NCBI GenBank assembly: GCA_963978545.1
Contig: OZ021722.1
Span: forward strand, 4,406,001 to 4,470,000
DNA length: 64,000 nucleotides
Source: Linyphia triangularis
Taxonomy: Eukaryota; Arthropoda; Arachnida; Araneae; Linyphiidae
Direction of reading: 5' to 3'
Shown in pieces: positions 1 through 12,339 of this stretch. Position numbers and translations under genes: made by a program. Under the pieces are notes generated by a model. It saw only the letters and a list, made by a program, of their open reading frames with translations, searched no databases and was not told the DNA's origin. How positions within the stretch are numbered: the stretch's first letter is position 1; the number at the start of each line of letters is the position of its first letter.

Positions 1-557
1 GCATGTTGTGTGAATTTATTTCAAAGTTCAATTTACCAAGTAAAGATTATGGATTTAGTAAAAGGATATCTGAAAACAGACAAAAAATATATATATGACC
101 TTTAACGTAAAAATTACGATGCAAAAATTTTAAAATATATGTAGTTTAAGTTTAGTTTTTGGAGCCATAGCATTTGCAATTTAAAGCCCTGCATTCCATT
201 CTTAAGTTTGTTCAAATTGCTCTAAATTTTAACTGAGCCAAGTCAAAAATCCAACAACACTTAAGAAGAAGTCCTAGTAAGGATCATTTGCTATACTCCC
301 TTTGTTACAATCCCCAATATGTTAGGTCCAGTGCATTTAGAAATTACTTTCCACAAAACCTGGACATTTGGCGAGTAGGAACGAAAAAGATCACTTAATA
401 AAATGCCATAAATTTTTCTCATTTAATGTCTATCGATTATGAATGAAAATTAAAATAGAAAAAGACGACATCAGGAACTACTATTATACAAAATTTCACA
501 GTCTTGCCTACAAACCTACTCAAAAAGTTCACACAAATATCAAACAAACAACCTACC

Positions 558-638
558 TTAATTCTTTTTTCCAACAACCTTTTTCGTCCTCGTAACCACA
601 AATCTCTTCTCTGAATCTTCTGCTTCGTTGATGGTCAT
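558..638 (-). other. Short basic open frame in the array unit
   Basis: A 26-codon minus-strand frame starts MTINEAED, ends in a lysine-rich stretch (RTKKVVGKKN) and stops just before a donor-like AAG/GTAGGT. In type B units the same frame is open further upstream, about 60 codons in unit 3 (6727-6909), because a TAA of type A reads CAA there. I do not recognise the product. GA-rich sequence leaves other frames partly open too, so this may be chance or the tail of a decayed gene. Confidence 0.25.
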
Positions 639-1049
639 CCCGCCCTCTGCTAGTGCTTAAGGATTGAAAGATGGCCAACAAACCATCACTATCTTCTCTC
701 TTCTGATCTCATCATTAGAAATATTGCTTTGTTTTCCTTGTCACAGATTCTAACAATCCAATCTTCAATAATTCCTTGGATAGTTCTTGGGGGATTGTTT
801 GTCCCCATAGTCATCTTTGAGACTTCTCTAATCCATATCAATCCCTACGATTATGGGATTTTCGAGTCTGATTTGCAATGAAAGTCTTTTTATTATTTTC
901 TTAAGGTTTTATTCATTGTATGATTTTAACACAGGGTTCTAACTGAAAGCATAGATTAAAAATCAACGACTTTTCAGGACCTAAATAATATTTTTTAAAG
1001 ACTTTCAAAAATTTGTTTTCATGGATGAGGTCTTTATTGTGTAACTTAC

Positions 1050-1106
1050 AGCTGCTTTGCCCAGAGTGTGAATATCAAATTCTTTCATGCACAACTTGCA
1101 TTTTGC
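1050..1106 (-). pseudogene. Decayed zinc-finger exon inside the array unit
   Basis: Minus-strand segment flanked by an acceptor-like TTCATTAG and a donor-like GTAAGT. It is 57 bp and reads AKCKLCMKEFDIHTLGKAA in phase 0. The C-x2-C pair followed by FDI and KAA resembles the BED/U1-type fingers of transposon-derived arthropod proteins. Reading on, the unit 7 copy (20690-20755) continues AAVSH with an intact histidine, where units 1-6 have tyrosine. This is either an exon or a transposase remnant; a conserved function is not shown. The finger family is inferred from the motif only. Confidence 0.4.
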
Positions 1107-1220
1107 CTAATGAACAAAATGAATCGTTTTCAGATTTCGTCTTTTTTTCCCAACAAAACAGCTAAAGACAAACTTAATACGTTTTCATGGATATAATTTG
1201 GTCCATGAACACAACAGGAA

Positions 1221-1273
1221 TTACTTCTCTGAAGATTCCTCAAGATAGCCTTCCAGTGGATAGTATGATTTAC
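1221..1273 (-). CDS. Putative terminal exon of a mini-gene in the array unit
   Basis: After an acceptor TTTTATTGCAG the minus strand reads KSYYPLEGYLEESSEK and stop. Its phase (2 nt, then codons) fits the donor of the upstream candidate exon at 2376-2436, where T plus GT makes Cys. The join would give a 37-residue protein. The frame is intact in the full copies I compared, but the copies are so similar that this proves little. Not recognised. Confidence 0.3.
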
Positions 1274-2375
1274 CTGCAATAAAAGTTATCATCATTAATA
1301 ATTGACTTTATATTGGATTTAATTTGTTTTTAGATTTTACGCTTTATTGAAAAATAAATTCGATATACTTAAAACATTTAATTATACCCTACAATTTAAG
1401 ACAGGGGGTGCAGTGAGTTTTCTAAAACCTAAGAATTTTAGGGATAATTCAAAAAAAATTTAGGGATATTTCTTTTAAAGCTGACATAGCTTCCTAACGA
1501 AGACATTCTTTCCAAAGCTTATTTCAATACAGGCAAAAAACTGTCAATTTTCAAAAAATTAAATATTTAACAATTAAAATCTTGGGGGAAAAAAATTTCC
1601 TCTGGAGCATTATTTTAGCATTTTCGCTGATTTTGTAAGAAAATCAAGGAATTTTCGAGGGTTTGTAAAAAAAAAAAATTTAAATCACCCAGTTTCAACG
1701 ACTTCCACATTTCTGCCCACAAATGGCGATTTTACTTACTCTGTTAATCAACCTTCTTTTAAAATTGAGCAAAAAGTATCCTGCAACAAATTTTTCAAAA
1801 CAAATGCAAGGAGAGGACAAGAAACAATCTGCTTTGATTAAAAATTGTCTTTAAGTGAATCATCTAATTATTACTATATAACCTAATATAATGTATATAA
1901 ATCATACTTAAAAGGGAAAAAAAACAAGAAATTTAAGACTTCATCTATTCTCGTGATAAACAAGACAATACAGGGTGTCAGAAGAAATAAATAATCCGAA
2001 TTTTTCTTCCAAAGTCTCAAGTTTTCTCTTTAGGTCACCCGTATTTTCACGATAATGTAAACAATTCTAAAAATTAATTTAAGAATTTTTTTTTTTTTAA
2101 ATAGTATCCGAAAAATATATATGTATTAAAATTTATTGATAGCATTTGCAAGTTTTTGCTCTTAATAAACTTTTTTAATAACTTTTCAACTTAAGAAGGA
2201 AGGAAGTTAACTTCTACCCTCAAATTTTTAAAATGTCCTGTTTTCCATATTTTTCATGTTGTATGGATAATATTTATAGATTTAAAAAAGCTTATTCAGA
2301 AACAAAACGCTTAATACATACATTAAAGTTCAGACAATCTAGTTCAATGACTTTCGTATGAAAAACAATACTCAC

Positions 2376-2436
2376 AAAGAAACTGTTGAGATCCTGACCC
2401 CTGCTTGGCTTTACTGTGTGAAGAAGCAAAGTTCAT
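2376..2436 (-). CDS. Putative first coding exon of a mini-gene in the array unit
   Basis: The minus-strand ATG opens MNFASSHSKAKQGSGSQQFL and runs into a strong donor, T/GTGAGT. Upstream lies a long A tract (T on the plus strand) whose length differs between units. Frames that extend through it as poly-lysine are therefore unreliable, and I chose the ATG after the tract. A homologous but diverged stretch lies at about 23690-23900 in the non-array relative. Ser/Gln-rich, no domain recognised. Confidence 0.3.
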
Positions 2437-3084
2437 CTTGCCAGTTTTTTTTTTTTTTTTTTTTTTTTCAGGCTGCCTACGACCTTTAGAGTAGAATGAC
2501 AAATACCACCTATAAAAATACCATGAATTTTATAAATGGAAAGCACACATAATATGATAATCATAGGCAGCGAGTTTTTACTAAAAAAAATTAGGTAGGA
2601 ATTTTAGGGATGATTCCAAACATTTTAGGGATAATTCTTAAAAAATTTAGAGTTAGTAATTCCAAAAAATTTTGAGAACATTTTATGGACAATTGTGAAA
2701 ATTTAGGGATATTTCTTTTAAAGCTAGCACAGTCATACAGACACAGACATTCTTTTCAAAGTATGTTTTAATACTGGCAAAAAAACTGCAAATATATAAC
2801 AAATTAAATAATTAAAATTTTAGAAAATATTTTCTCCTTTGGAGAAGTATCTGGATTTTTTCCGCTGGTTTTGGAAGTAAATCGGGGAATTTTCAAAGTT
2901 TTTAATTTCTTTTTTTAGGAATTATCGAAAAGTTTAAGTACAATTTTAGGGAGAAACAAAAATTTAAGGAATATTAGGAATTTTAGAGCGAATGCTACCC
3001 ATGCAATCCTAGCTACAGGATAGAAAAGAAATAATGACATCCTGTGTAAGATACATATCTTATTTCCAAAGGATCTTCAAAAAG

Positions 3085-6000
3085 CATGTTGTGTGAATTT
3101 ATTTCAAAGTTCAATTTACCAAGTAAAGATTATGGATTTAGTAAAAGGATATCTGAAAACAGACAAAAAATATATATATGACCTTTAACGTAAAAATTAC
3201 GATGCAAAAATTTTAAAATATATGTAGTTTAAGTTTAGTTTTTGGAGCCATAGCATTTGCAATTTAAAGCCCTGCATTCCATTCTTAAGTTTGTTCAAAT
3301 TGCTCTAAATTTTAACTGAGCCAAGTCAAAAATCCAACAACACTTAAGAAGAAGTCCTAGTAAGGATCATTTGCTATACTCCCTTTGTTACAATCCCCAA
3401 TATGTTAGGTCCAGTGCATTTAGAAATTACTTTCCATAAAACCTGGACATTTGGCGAGTAGGAACGAAAAAGATCACTTAATAAAATGCCATAAATTTTT
3501 CTCATTTAATGTCTATCGATTATGAATGAAAATTAAAATAGAAAAAGACGACATCAGGAACTACTATTATACAAAATTTCACAGTCTTGCCTACAAACCT
3601 ACTCAAAAAGTTCACACAAATATCAAACAAACAACCTACCTTAATTCTTTTTTCCAACAACCTTTTTCGTCCTCGTAACCACAAATCTCTTCTCTGAATC
3701 TTCTGCTTCGTTGATGGTCATCCCGCCCTCTGCTAGTGCTTAAGGATTGAAAGATGGCCAACAAACCATCACTATCTTCTCTCTTCTGATCTCATCATTA
3801 GAAATATTGCTTTGTTTTCCTTGTCACAGATTCTAACAATCCAATCTTCAATAATCCCTTGGATAGTTCTTGGGGGATTGTTTGTCCCCATAGTCATCTT
3901 TGAGACTTCTCTAATCCATATCAATCCCTACGATTATGGGATTTTCGAGTCTGATTTGCAATGAAAGTCTTTTTATTATTTTCTTAAGGTTTTATTCATT
4001 GTATGATTTTAACACAGGGTTCTAACTGAAAGCATAGATTAAAAATCAACGACTTTTCAGGACCTAAATAATATTTTTTAAAGACTTTCAAAAATTTGTT
4101 TTCATGGATGAGGTCTTTATTGTGTAACTTACAGCTGCTTTGCCCAGAGTGTGAATATCAAATTCTTTCATGCACAACTTGCATTTTGCCTAATGAACAA
4201 AATGAATCGTTTTCAGATTTCGTCTTTTTTTCCCAACAAAACAGCTAAAGACAAACTTAATACGTTTTCATGGATATAATTTGGTCCATGAACACAACAG
4301 GAATTACTTCTCTGAAGATTCCTCAAGATAGCCTTCCAGTGGATAGTATGATTTACCTGCAATAAAAGTTATCATCATTAATAATTGACTTTATATTGGA
4401 TTTAATTTGTTTTTAGATTTTACGCTTTATTGAAAAATAAATTCGATATACTTAAAACATTTAATTATACCCTACAATTTAAGACAGGGGGTGCAGTGAG
4501 TTTTCTAAAACCTAAGAATTTTAGGGATAATTCAAAAAAAATTTAGGGATATTTCTTTTAAAGCTGACATAGCTTCCTAACGAAGACATTCTTTCCAAAG
4601 CTTATTTCAATACAGGCAAAAAACTGTCAATTTTCAAAAAATTAAATATTTAACAATTAAAATCTTGGGGGAAAAAAATTTCCTCTGGAGCATTATTTTA
4701 GCATTTTCGCTGATTTTGTAAGAAAATCAAGGAATTTTCGAGGGTTTGTAAAAAAAAAAAATTTAAATCACCCAGTTTCAACGACTTCCACATTTCTGCC
4801 CACAAATGGCGATTTTACTTACTCTGTTAATCAACCTTCTTTTAAAATTGAGCAAAAAGTATCCTGCAACAAATTTTTCAAAACAAATGCAAGGAGAGGA
4901 CAAGAAACAATCTGCTTTGATTAAAAATTGTCTTTAAGTGAATCATCTAATTATTACTATATAACCTAATATAATGTATATAAATCATACTTAAAAGGGA
5001 AAAAAAACAAGAAATTTAAGACTTCATCTATTCTCGTGATAAACAAGACAATACAGGGTGTCAGAAGAAATAAATAATCCGAATTTTTCTTCCAAAGTCT
5101 CAAGTTTTCTCTTTAGGTCACCCGTATTTTCACGATAATGTAAACAATTCTAAAAATTAATTTAAGAATTTTTTTTTTTTTAAATAGTATCCGAAAAATA
5201 TATATGTATTAAAATTTATTGATAGCATTTGCAAGTTTTTGCTCTTAATAAACTTTTTTAATAACTTTTCAACTTAAGAAGGAAGGAAGTTAACTTCTAC
5301 CCTCAAATTTTCAAAATGTCCTGTTTTCCATATTTTTCATGTTGTATGGATAATATTTATAGATTTAAAAAAGCTTATTCAGAAACAAAACGCTTAATAC
5401 ATACATTAAAGTTCAGACAATCTAGTTCAATGACTTTCGTATGAAAAACAATACTCACAAAGAAACTGTTGAGATCCTGACCCCTGCTTGGCTTTACTGT
5501 GTGAAGAAGCAAAGTTCATCTTGCCAGTTTTTTTTTTTTTTTTTTTTTTTTTCAGGCTGCCTACGACCTTTAGAGTAGAATGACAAATACCACCTATAAA
5601 AATACCATGAATTTTATAAATGGAAAGCACACATAATATGATAATCATAGGCAGCGAGTTTTTACTAAAAAAAATTAGGTAGGAATTTTAGGGATGATTC
5701 CAAACATTTTAGGGATAATTCTTAAAAAATTTAGAGTTAGTAATTCCAAAAAATTTTGAGAACATTTTATGGACAATTGTGAAAATTTAGGGATATTTCT
5801 TTTAAAGCTAGCACAGTCATACAGACACAGACATTCTTTTCAAAGTATGTTTTAATACTGGCAAAAAAACTGCAAATATATAACAAATTAAATAATTAAA
5901 ATTTTAGAAAATATTTTCTCCTTTGGAGAAGTATCTGGATTTTTTCCGCTGGTTTTGGAAGTAAATCGGGGAATTTTCAAAGTTTTTAATTTCTTTTTTT

Positions 6001-6167
6001 AGGAATTATCGAAAAGTTTAAGTACAATTTTAGGGAGAAACAAAAATTTAAGGAATATTAGGAATTTTAGAGCGAATGCTACCCATGCAATCCTAGCTAC
6101 AGGATAGAAAAGAAATAATGACATCCTGTATAAGATACATATCTTATTTCCAAAGGATCTTCAAAAA
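3085..6167. repeat. 3.08-kb tandem repeat, unit 2 (type A)
   Basis: Nearly identical to unit 1. Examples of differences are cacaaaacc to cataaaacc near 3434 and aattcctt to aatccctt near 3853. It carries the same exon-like pieces at offsets of about 3083-3084. Confidence 0.95.
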
Positions 6168-9100
6168 GCATGTTGTGTGATTTAATTTCAAAGTTCAATT
6201 TACCAAGTAAAGATTATGGATTTAGAAAAAGGATAACTGAAAACGGACAAATATATATATATATGACCTTTTACGTAAAAATTACGATACAAAAATGTTA
6301 AAATATATGTAGTTTAAGTTTAGTTATTTGGAGCCATAGCATTTGCAATTCAAAGCCCTGCATTCCATTCTTAAGTTTGTTCAAATTGCTCTAAATTTTA
6401 AGTGAGCCAAGTCAAAAATCCAACAACACTTAAGAAGAAGTCCTAGTAAGGATCATTTGCTATACTCCCTTTGTTACAATCCCCAATATGTTAGGTCCAG
6501 TGCATTTAGAAATTACTTTCCATAAAACCTGGACATTTGGCGAGTAGGAACGAAAAAGATCACTTAATAAAATGCCATAAATTTTTCTCATTTAATGTCT
6601 ATCGATTATGAATGAAAATTAAAATAGAAAAAGACGAAATCAGGAACTACTATTATACAAAATTTCACAGTCTTGCCTACAAAACTACTCAAAAAGTTCA
6701 CACAAATATCAAACAAACAACCTACCTTAATTCTTTTTTCCAACAACCTTTTTCGTCCTCGTAACCACAAATCTCTTCTCTGAATCTTCTGCTTCGTTGA
6801 TGGTCATCCCGCCCTCTGCTAGTGCTTGAGGATTGAAAGATGGCCGACAAATCATCACTATCTTCTCTCTTCTGATCTCATCATTAGAAATATTGCTTTG
6901 TTTTCCCTGTCACAGATTCTAACAATCCAATCTTCAATAATTCCTTGGATAGTTCTTGGGGGATTGTTTGTCCCCATAGTCATCTTTGAGACTTCTCTAA
7001 TCCATATCAATCCCTACGATTATGGGATTTTCGAGTCTGATTTGCAATGAAAGTCTTTTTATTATTTTCTTAAGGTTTTATTCATTGTATGATTTTAACA
7101 CAGGGTTCTAACTGAAAGCATAGATTAAAAATCAACGACTTTTCAGGACCTAAATAATATTTTTTAAAGACTTTCAAAAATTTGTTTTCATGGATGAGGT
7201 CTTTATTGTGTAACTTACAGCTGCTTTGCCCAGAATGTGAATATCAAATTCTTTCATGCACAACTTGCATTTTGCCTAATGAACAAAATGAATCGTTTTC
7301 AGATTTCGTCTTTTTTTTCCAACAAAACAGCTAAAGACAAACTTAATACGTTTTCATGGATATAATTTGGTCCATGAACACAACAGGAATTACTTCTCTG
7401 AAGATTCCTCAAGATAGCCTTCCAGTGGATAGTATGATTTACCTGCAATAAAAGTTATCATCATTAATAATTGACTTTATATTGGATTTAAATTTGTTTT
7501 TAGATTTTACGCTTTATTGAAAAATAAATTCGATATACTTAACACATTTAATTATACCCTACAATTTAAGACAGGGGGTGCAGTGAGTTTTCTAAAACCT
7601 AAGAATTTTAGGGATAATTCAAAAAAAATGTAGGGATATTTCTTTTAAAGCTGACATAGCTTCCTAACGAAGACATTCTTTCCAAAGCTTATTTCAATAC
7701 AGGCAAAAAACTGTCAATTTTCAAAAAATTAAATATTTAACAATTAAAATCTTGGGGGAAAAAAATTTCCTCTGGAGCATTATTTTAGCATTTTCGCTGA
7801 TTTTGTAAGAAAATCAAGGAATTTTCGAGGGTTTGTAAAAAAAAAAAATTAAAATCACCCAGTTTCAACGACTTCCACATTTCTGCCCACAAATGGCGAT
7901 TTTACTTACTCTGTTAATCAACCTTCTTTTAAAATTGAGCAAAAAGTATCCTGCAACAAATTTTTCAAAACAAATGCAAGGAGAGGACAAGAAACAATCT
8001 GCTTTGATTAAAAATTGTCTTTAAGTGAATCATCTAATTATTACTATATAACCTAATATAATGTATATAAATCATACTTAAAAGGGAAAAAAAACAAGAA
8101 ATTTAAGACTTCATCTATTCTCGTGATAAACAAGACAATACAGGGTGTCAGAAGAAATAAATAATCCGAATTTTTCTTCCAAAGTCTCAAGTTTTCTCTT
8201 TAGGTCACCCGTATTTTCACGATAATGTAAACAATTCTAAAAATTAATTTAAGAATTTTTTTTTTTTTAAATAGTATCCGAAAAATATATATGTATTAAA
8301 ATTTATTGATAGCATTTGCAAGTTTTTGCTCTTAATAAACTTTTTTAATAACTTTTCAACTTAAGAAGGAAGGAAGTTAACTTCTACCCTCAAATTTTCA
8401 AAATGTCCTGTTTTCCATATTTTTCATGTTGTATGGATAATATTTATAGATTTAAAAAAGCTTATTCAGAAACAAAACGCTTAATACATACATTAAAGTT
8501 CAGACAATCTAGTTCAATGACTTTCGTATGAAAAACAATACTCACAAAGAAACTGTTGAGATCCTGACCCCTGCTTGGCTTTACTGTGTGAAGAAGCAAA
8601 GTTCATCTTGCCAGTTTTTTTTTTTTTTTTTTTTTTTTCAGGCTGCCTACGACCTTTAGAGTAGAATGACAAATACCACCTATAAAAATACCATGAATTT
8701 TATAAATGGAAAGCACACATAATATGATAATCATAGGCAGCGAGTTTTTACTAAAAAAAATTAGGTAGGAATTTTAGGGATGATTCCAAACATTTTAGGG
8801 ATAATTCTTAAAAAATTTAGAGTTAGTAATTCCAAAAAATTTTGAGAACATTTTATGGACAATTGTGAAAATTTAGGGATATTTCTTTTAAAGCTAGCAC
8901 AGTCATACAGACACAGACATTCTTTTCAAAGTATGTTTTAATACTGGCAAAAAAACTGCAAATATATAACAAATTAAATAATTAAAATTTTAGAAAATAT
9001 TTTCTCCTTTGGAGAAGTATCTGGATTTTTTCCGCTGGTTTTGGAAGTAAATCGGGGAATTTTCAAAGTTTTTAATTTCTTTTTTTAGGAATTATCGAAA

Positions 9101-9253
9101 AGTTTAAGTACAATTTTAGGGAGAAACAAAAATTTAAGGAATATTAGGAATTTTAGAGCGAATGCTACCCATGCAATCCTAGCTACAGGATAGAAAAGAA
9201 ATAATGACATCCTGTATAAGATACATATCTTATTTCCAAAGGATCTTCAAAAA
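6168..9253. repeat. 3.08-kb tandem repeat, unit 3 (type B)
   Basis: Type B differences from units 1-2 include gtgtgatttaattt at the start, a longer TA run near 6250, cttgagg near 6826, and an extra T in the run near 7312. The minus frame corresponding to 558-638 is open over 6727-6909. Unit 3 is almost identical to unit 4. Confidence 0.95.
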
Positions 9254-12200
9254 GCATGTTGTGTGATTTAATTTCAAAGTTCAATTTACCAAGTAAAGAT
9301 TATGGATTTAGAAAAAGGATAACTGAAAACGGACAAATATATATATATATGACCTTTTACGTAAAAATTACGATACAAAAATGTTAAAATATATGTAGTT
9401 TAAGTTTAGTTCTTTGGAGCCATAGCATTTGCAATTCAAAGCCCTGCATTCCATTCTTAAGTTTGTTCAAATTGCTCTAAATTTTAAGTGAGCCAAGTCA
9501 AAAATCCAACAACACTTAAGAAGAAGTCCTAGTAAGGATCATTTGCTATACTCCCTTTGTTACAATCCCCAATATGTTAGGTCCAGTGCATTTAGAAATT
9601 ACTTTCCATAAAACCTGGACATTTGGCGAGTAGGAACGAAAAAGATCACTTAATAAAATGCCATAAATTTTTCTCATTTAATGTCTATCGATTATGAATG
9701 AAAATTAAAATAGAAAAAGACGAAATCAGGAACTACTATTATACAAAATTTCACAGTCTTGCCTACAAAACTACTCAAAAAGTTCACACAAATATCAAAC
9801 AAACAACCTACCTTAATTCTTTTTTCCAACAACCTTTTTCGTCCTCGTAACCACAAATCTCTTCTCTGAATCTTCTGCTTCGTTGATGGTCATCCCGCCC
9901 TCTGCTAGTGCTTGAGGATTGAAAGATGGCCGACAAATCATCACTATCTTCTCTCTTCTGATCTCATCATTAGAAATATTGCTTTGTTTTCCCTGTCACA
10001 GATTCTAACAATCCAATCTTCAATAATTCCTTGGATAGTTCTTGGGGGATTGTTTGTCCCCATAGTCATCTTTGAGACTTCTCTAATCCATATCAATCCC
10101 TACGATTATGGGATTTTCGAGTCTGATTTGCAATGAAAGTCTTTTTATTATTTTCTTAAGGTTTTATTCATTGTATGATTTTAACACAGGGTTCTAACTG
10201 AAAGCATAGATTAAAAATCAACGACTTTTCAGGACCTAAATAATATTTTTTAAAGACTTTCAAAAATTTGTTTTCATGGATGAGGTCTTTATTGTGTAAC
10301 TTACAGCTGCTTTGCCCAGAATGTGAATATCAAATTCTTTCATGCACAACTTGCATTTTGCCTAATGAACAAAATGAATCGTTTTCAGATTTCGTCTTTT
10401 TTTTCCAACAAAACAGCTAAAGACAAACTTAATACGTTTTCATGGATATAATTTGGTCCATGAACACAACAGGAATTACTTCTCTGAAGATTCCTCAAGA
10501 TAGCCTTCCAGTGGATAGTATGATTTACCTGCAATAAAAGTTATCATCATTAATAATTGACTTTATATTGGATTTAAATTTGTTTTTAGATTTTACGCTT
10601 TATTGAAAAATAAATTCGATATACTTAACACATTTAATTATACCCTACAATTTAAGACAGGGGGTGCAGTGAGTTTTCTAAAACCTAAGAATTTTAGGGA
10701 TAATTCAAAAAAAATGTAGGGATATTTCTTTTAAAGCTGACATAGCTTCCTAACGAAGACATTCTTTCCAAAGCTTATTTCAATACAGGCAAAAAACTGT
10801 CAATTTTCAAAAAATTAAATATTTAACAATTAAAATCTTGGGGGAAAAAAATTTCCTCTGGAGCATTATTTTAGCATTTTCGCTGATTTTGTAAGAAAAT
10901 CAAGGAATTTTCGAGGGTTTGTAAAAAAAAAAAATTAAAATCACCCAGTTTCAACGACTTCCACATTTCTGCCCACAAATGGCGATTTTACTTACTCTGT
11001 TAATCAACCTTCTTTTAAAATTGAGCAAAAAGTATCCTGCAACAAATTTTTCAAAACAAATGCAAGGAGAGGACAAGAAACAATCTGCTTTGATTAAAAA
11101 TTGTCTTTAAGTGAATCATCTAATTATTACTATATAACCTAATATAATGTATATAAATCATACTTAAAAGGGAAAAAAAACAAGAAATTTAAGACTTCAT
11201 CTATTCTCGTGATAAACAAGACAATACAGGGTGTCAGAAGAAATAAATAATCCGAATTTTTCTTCCAAAGTCTCAAGTTTTCTCTTTAGGTCACCCGTAT
11301 TTTCACGATAATGTAAACAATTCTAAAAATTAATTTAAGAATTTTTTTTTTTTTAAATAGTATCCGAAAAATATATATGTATTAAAATTTATTGATAGCA
11401 TTTGCAAGTTTTTGCTCTTAATAAACTTTTTTAATAACTTTTCAACTTAAGAAGGAAGGAAGTTAACTTCTACCCTCAAATTTTCAAAATGTCCTGTTTT
11501 CCATATTTTTCATGTTGTATGGATAATATTTATAGATTTAAAAAAGCTTATTCAGAAACAAAACGCTTAATACATACATTAAAGTTCAGACAATCTAGTT
11601 CAATGACTTTCGTATGAAAAACAATACTCACAAAGAAACTGTTGAGATCCTGACCCCTGCTTGGCTTTACTGTGTGAAGAAGCAAAGTTCATCTTGCCAG
11701 TTTTTTTTTTTTTTTTTTTTTTTTCAGGCTGCCTACGACCTTTAGAGTAGAATGACAAATACCACCTATAAAAATACCATGAATTTTATAAATGGAAAGC
11801 ACACATAATATGATAATCATAGGCAGCGAGTTTTTACTAAAAAAAATTAGGTAGGAATTTTAGGGATGATTCCAAACATTTTAGGGATAATTCTTAAAAA
11901 ATTTAGAGTTAGTAATTCCAAAAAATTTTGAGAACATTTTATGGACAATTGTGAAAATTTAGGGATATTTCTTTTAAAGCTAGCACAGTCATACAGACAC
12001 AGACATTCTTTTCAAAGTATGTTTTAATACTGGCAAAAAAACTGCAAATATATAACAAATTAAATAATTAAAATTTTAGAAAATATTTTCTCCTTTGGAG
12101 AAGTATCTGGATTTTTTCCGCTGGTTTTGGAAGTAAATCGGGGAATTTTCAAAGTTTTTAATTTCTTTTTTTAGGAATTATCGAAAAGTTTAAGTACAAT

Positions 12201-12339
12201 TTTAGGGAGAAACAAAAATTTAAGGAATATTAGGAATTTTAGAGCGAATGCTACCCATGCAATCCTAGCTACAGGATAGAAAAGAAATAATGACATCCTG
12301 TGTAAGATACATATCTTATTTCCAAAGGATCTTCAAAAA
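9254..12339. repeat. 3.08-kb tandem repeat, unit 4 (type B)
   Basis: Almost identical to unit 3 (same type B variants; one visible change is tatttgg to tctttgg near 9410). The join to unit 5 has the type A sequence tcctgtgtaag, so the A and B blocks alternate along the array. Confidence 0.95.

Larger units (their letters stand above)
1..3084. repeat. 3.08-kb tandem repeat, unit 1 (type A)
   Basis: First visible copy of a head-to-tail repeat. The sequence beginning gcatgttgtgtga at 1 recurs at 3085, 6168, 9254, 12340, 15213 and 19651. The window opens exactly at this phase, so the array may extend further left. The unit is very AT-rich and holds minus-strand exon-like pieces (listed separately). 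It also contains fragments of two repeats found elsewhere in the window: a 'tagggataattc' repeat near 1410-1670 and 2570-3000, and a 'gaagtcctagtaaggatcat' repeat near 266-432. Type A units (1, 2, 5) share gtgtgaatttattt at the start and cttaagg near 656, which puts a stop in one minus frame. Confidence 0.95.

Noticed and set aside
5427..5648. Minus-strand 73-codon frame with poly-lysine (also 14465-14686)
   Set aside because: It depends on the exact length of a long A/T homopolymer that varies between units. Only the part after the tract is kept as a candidate exon.
6826..7050. Plus-strand 74-codon frames repeated in the array (also 9912-10136, 15870-16094)
   Set aside because: Open only in type B units, without splice context. 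They oppose the minus-strand exon-like pieces, and the coding-like composition is on the other strand.
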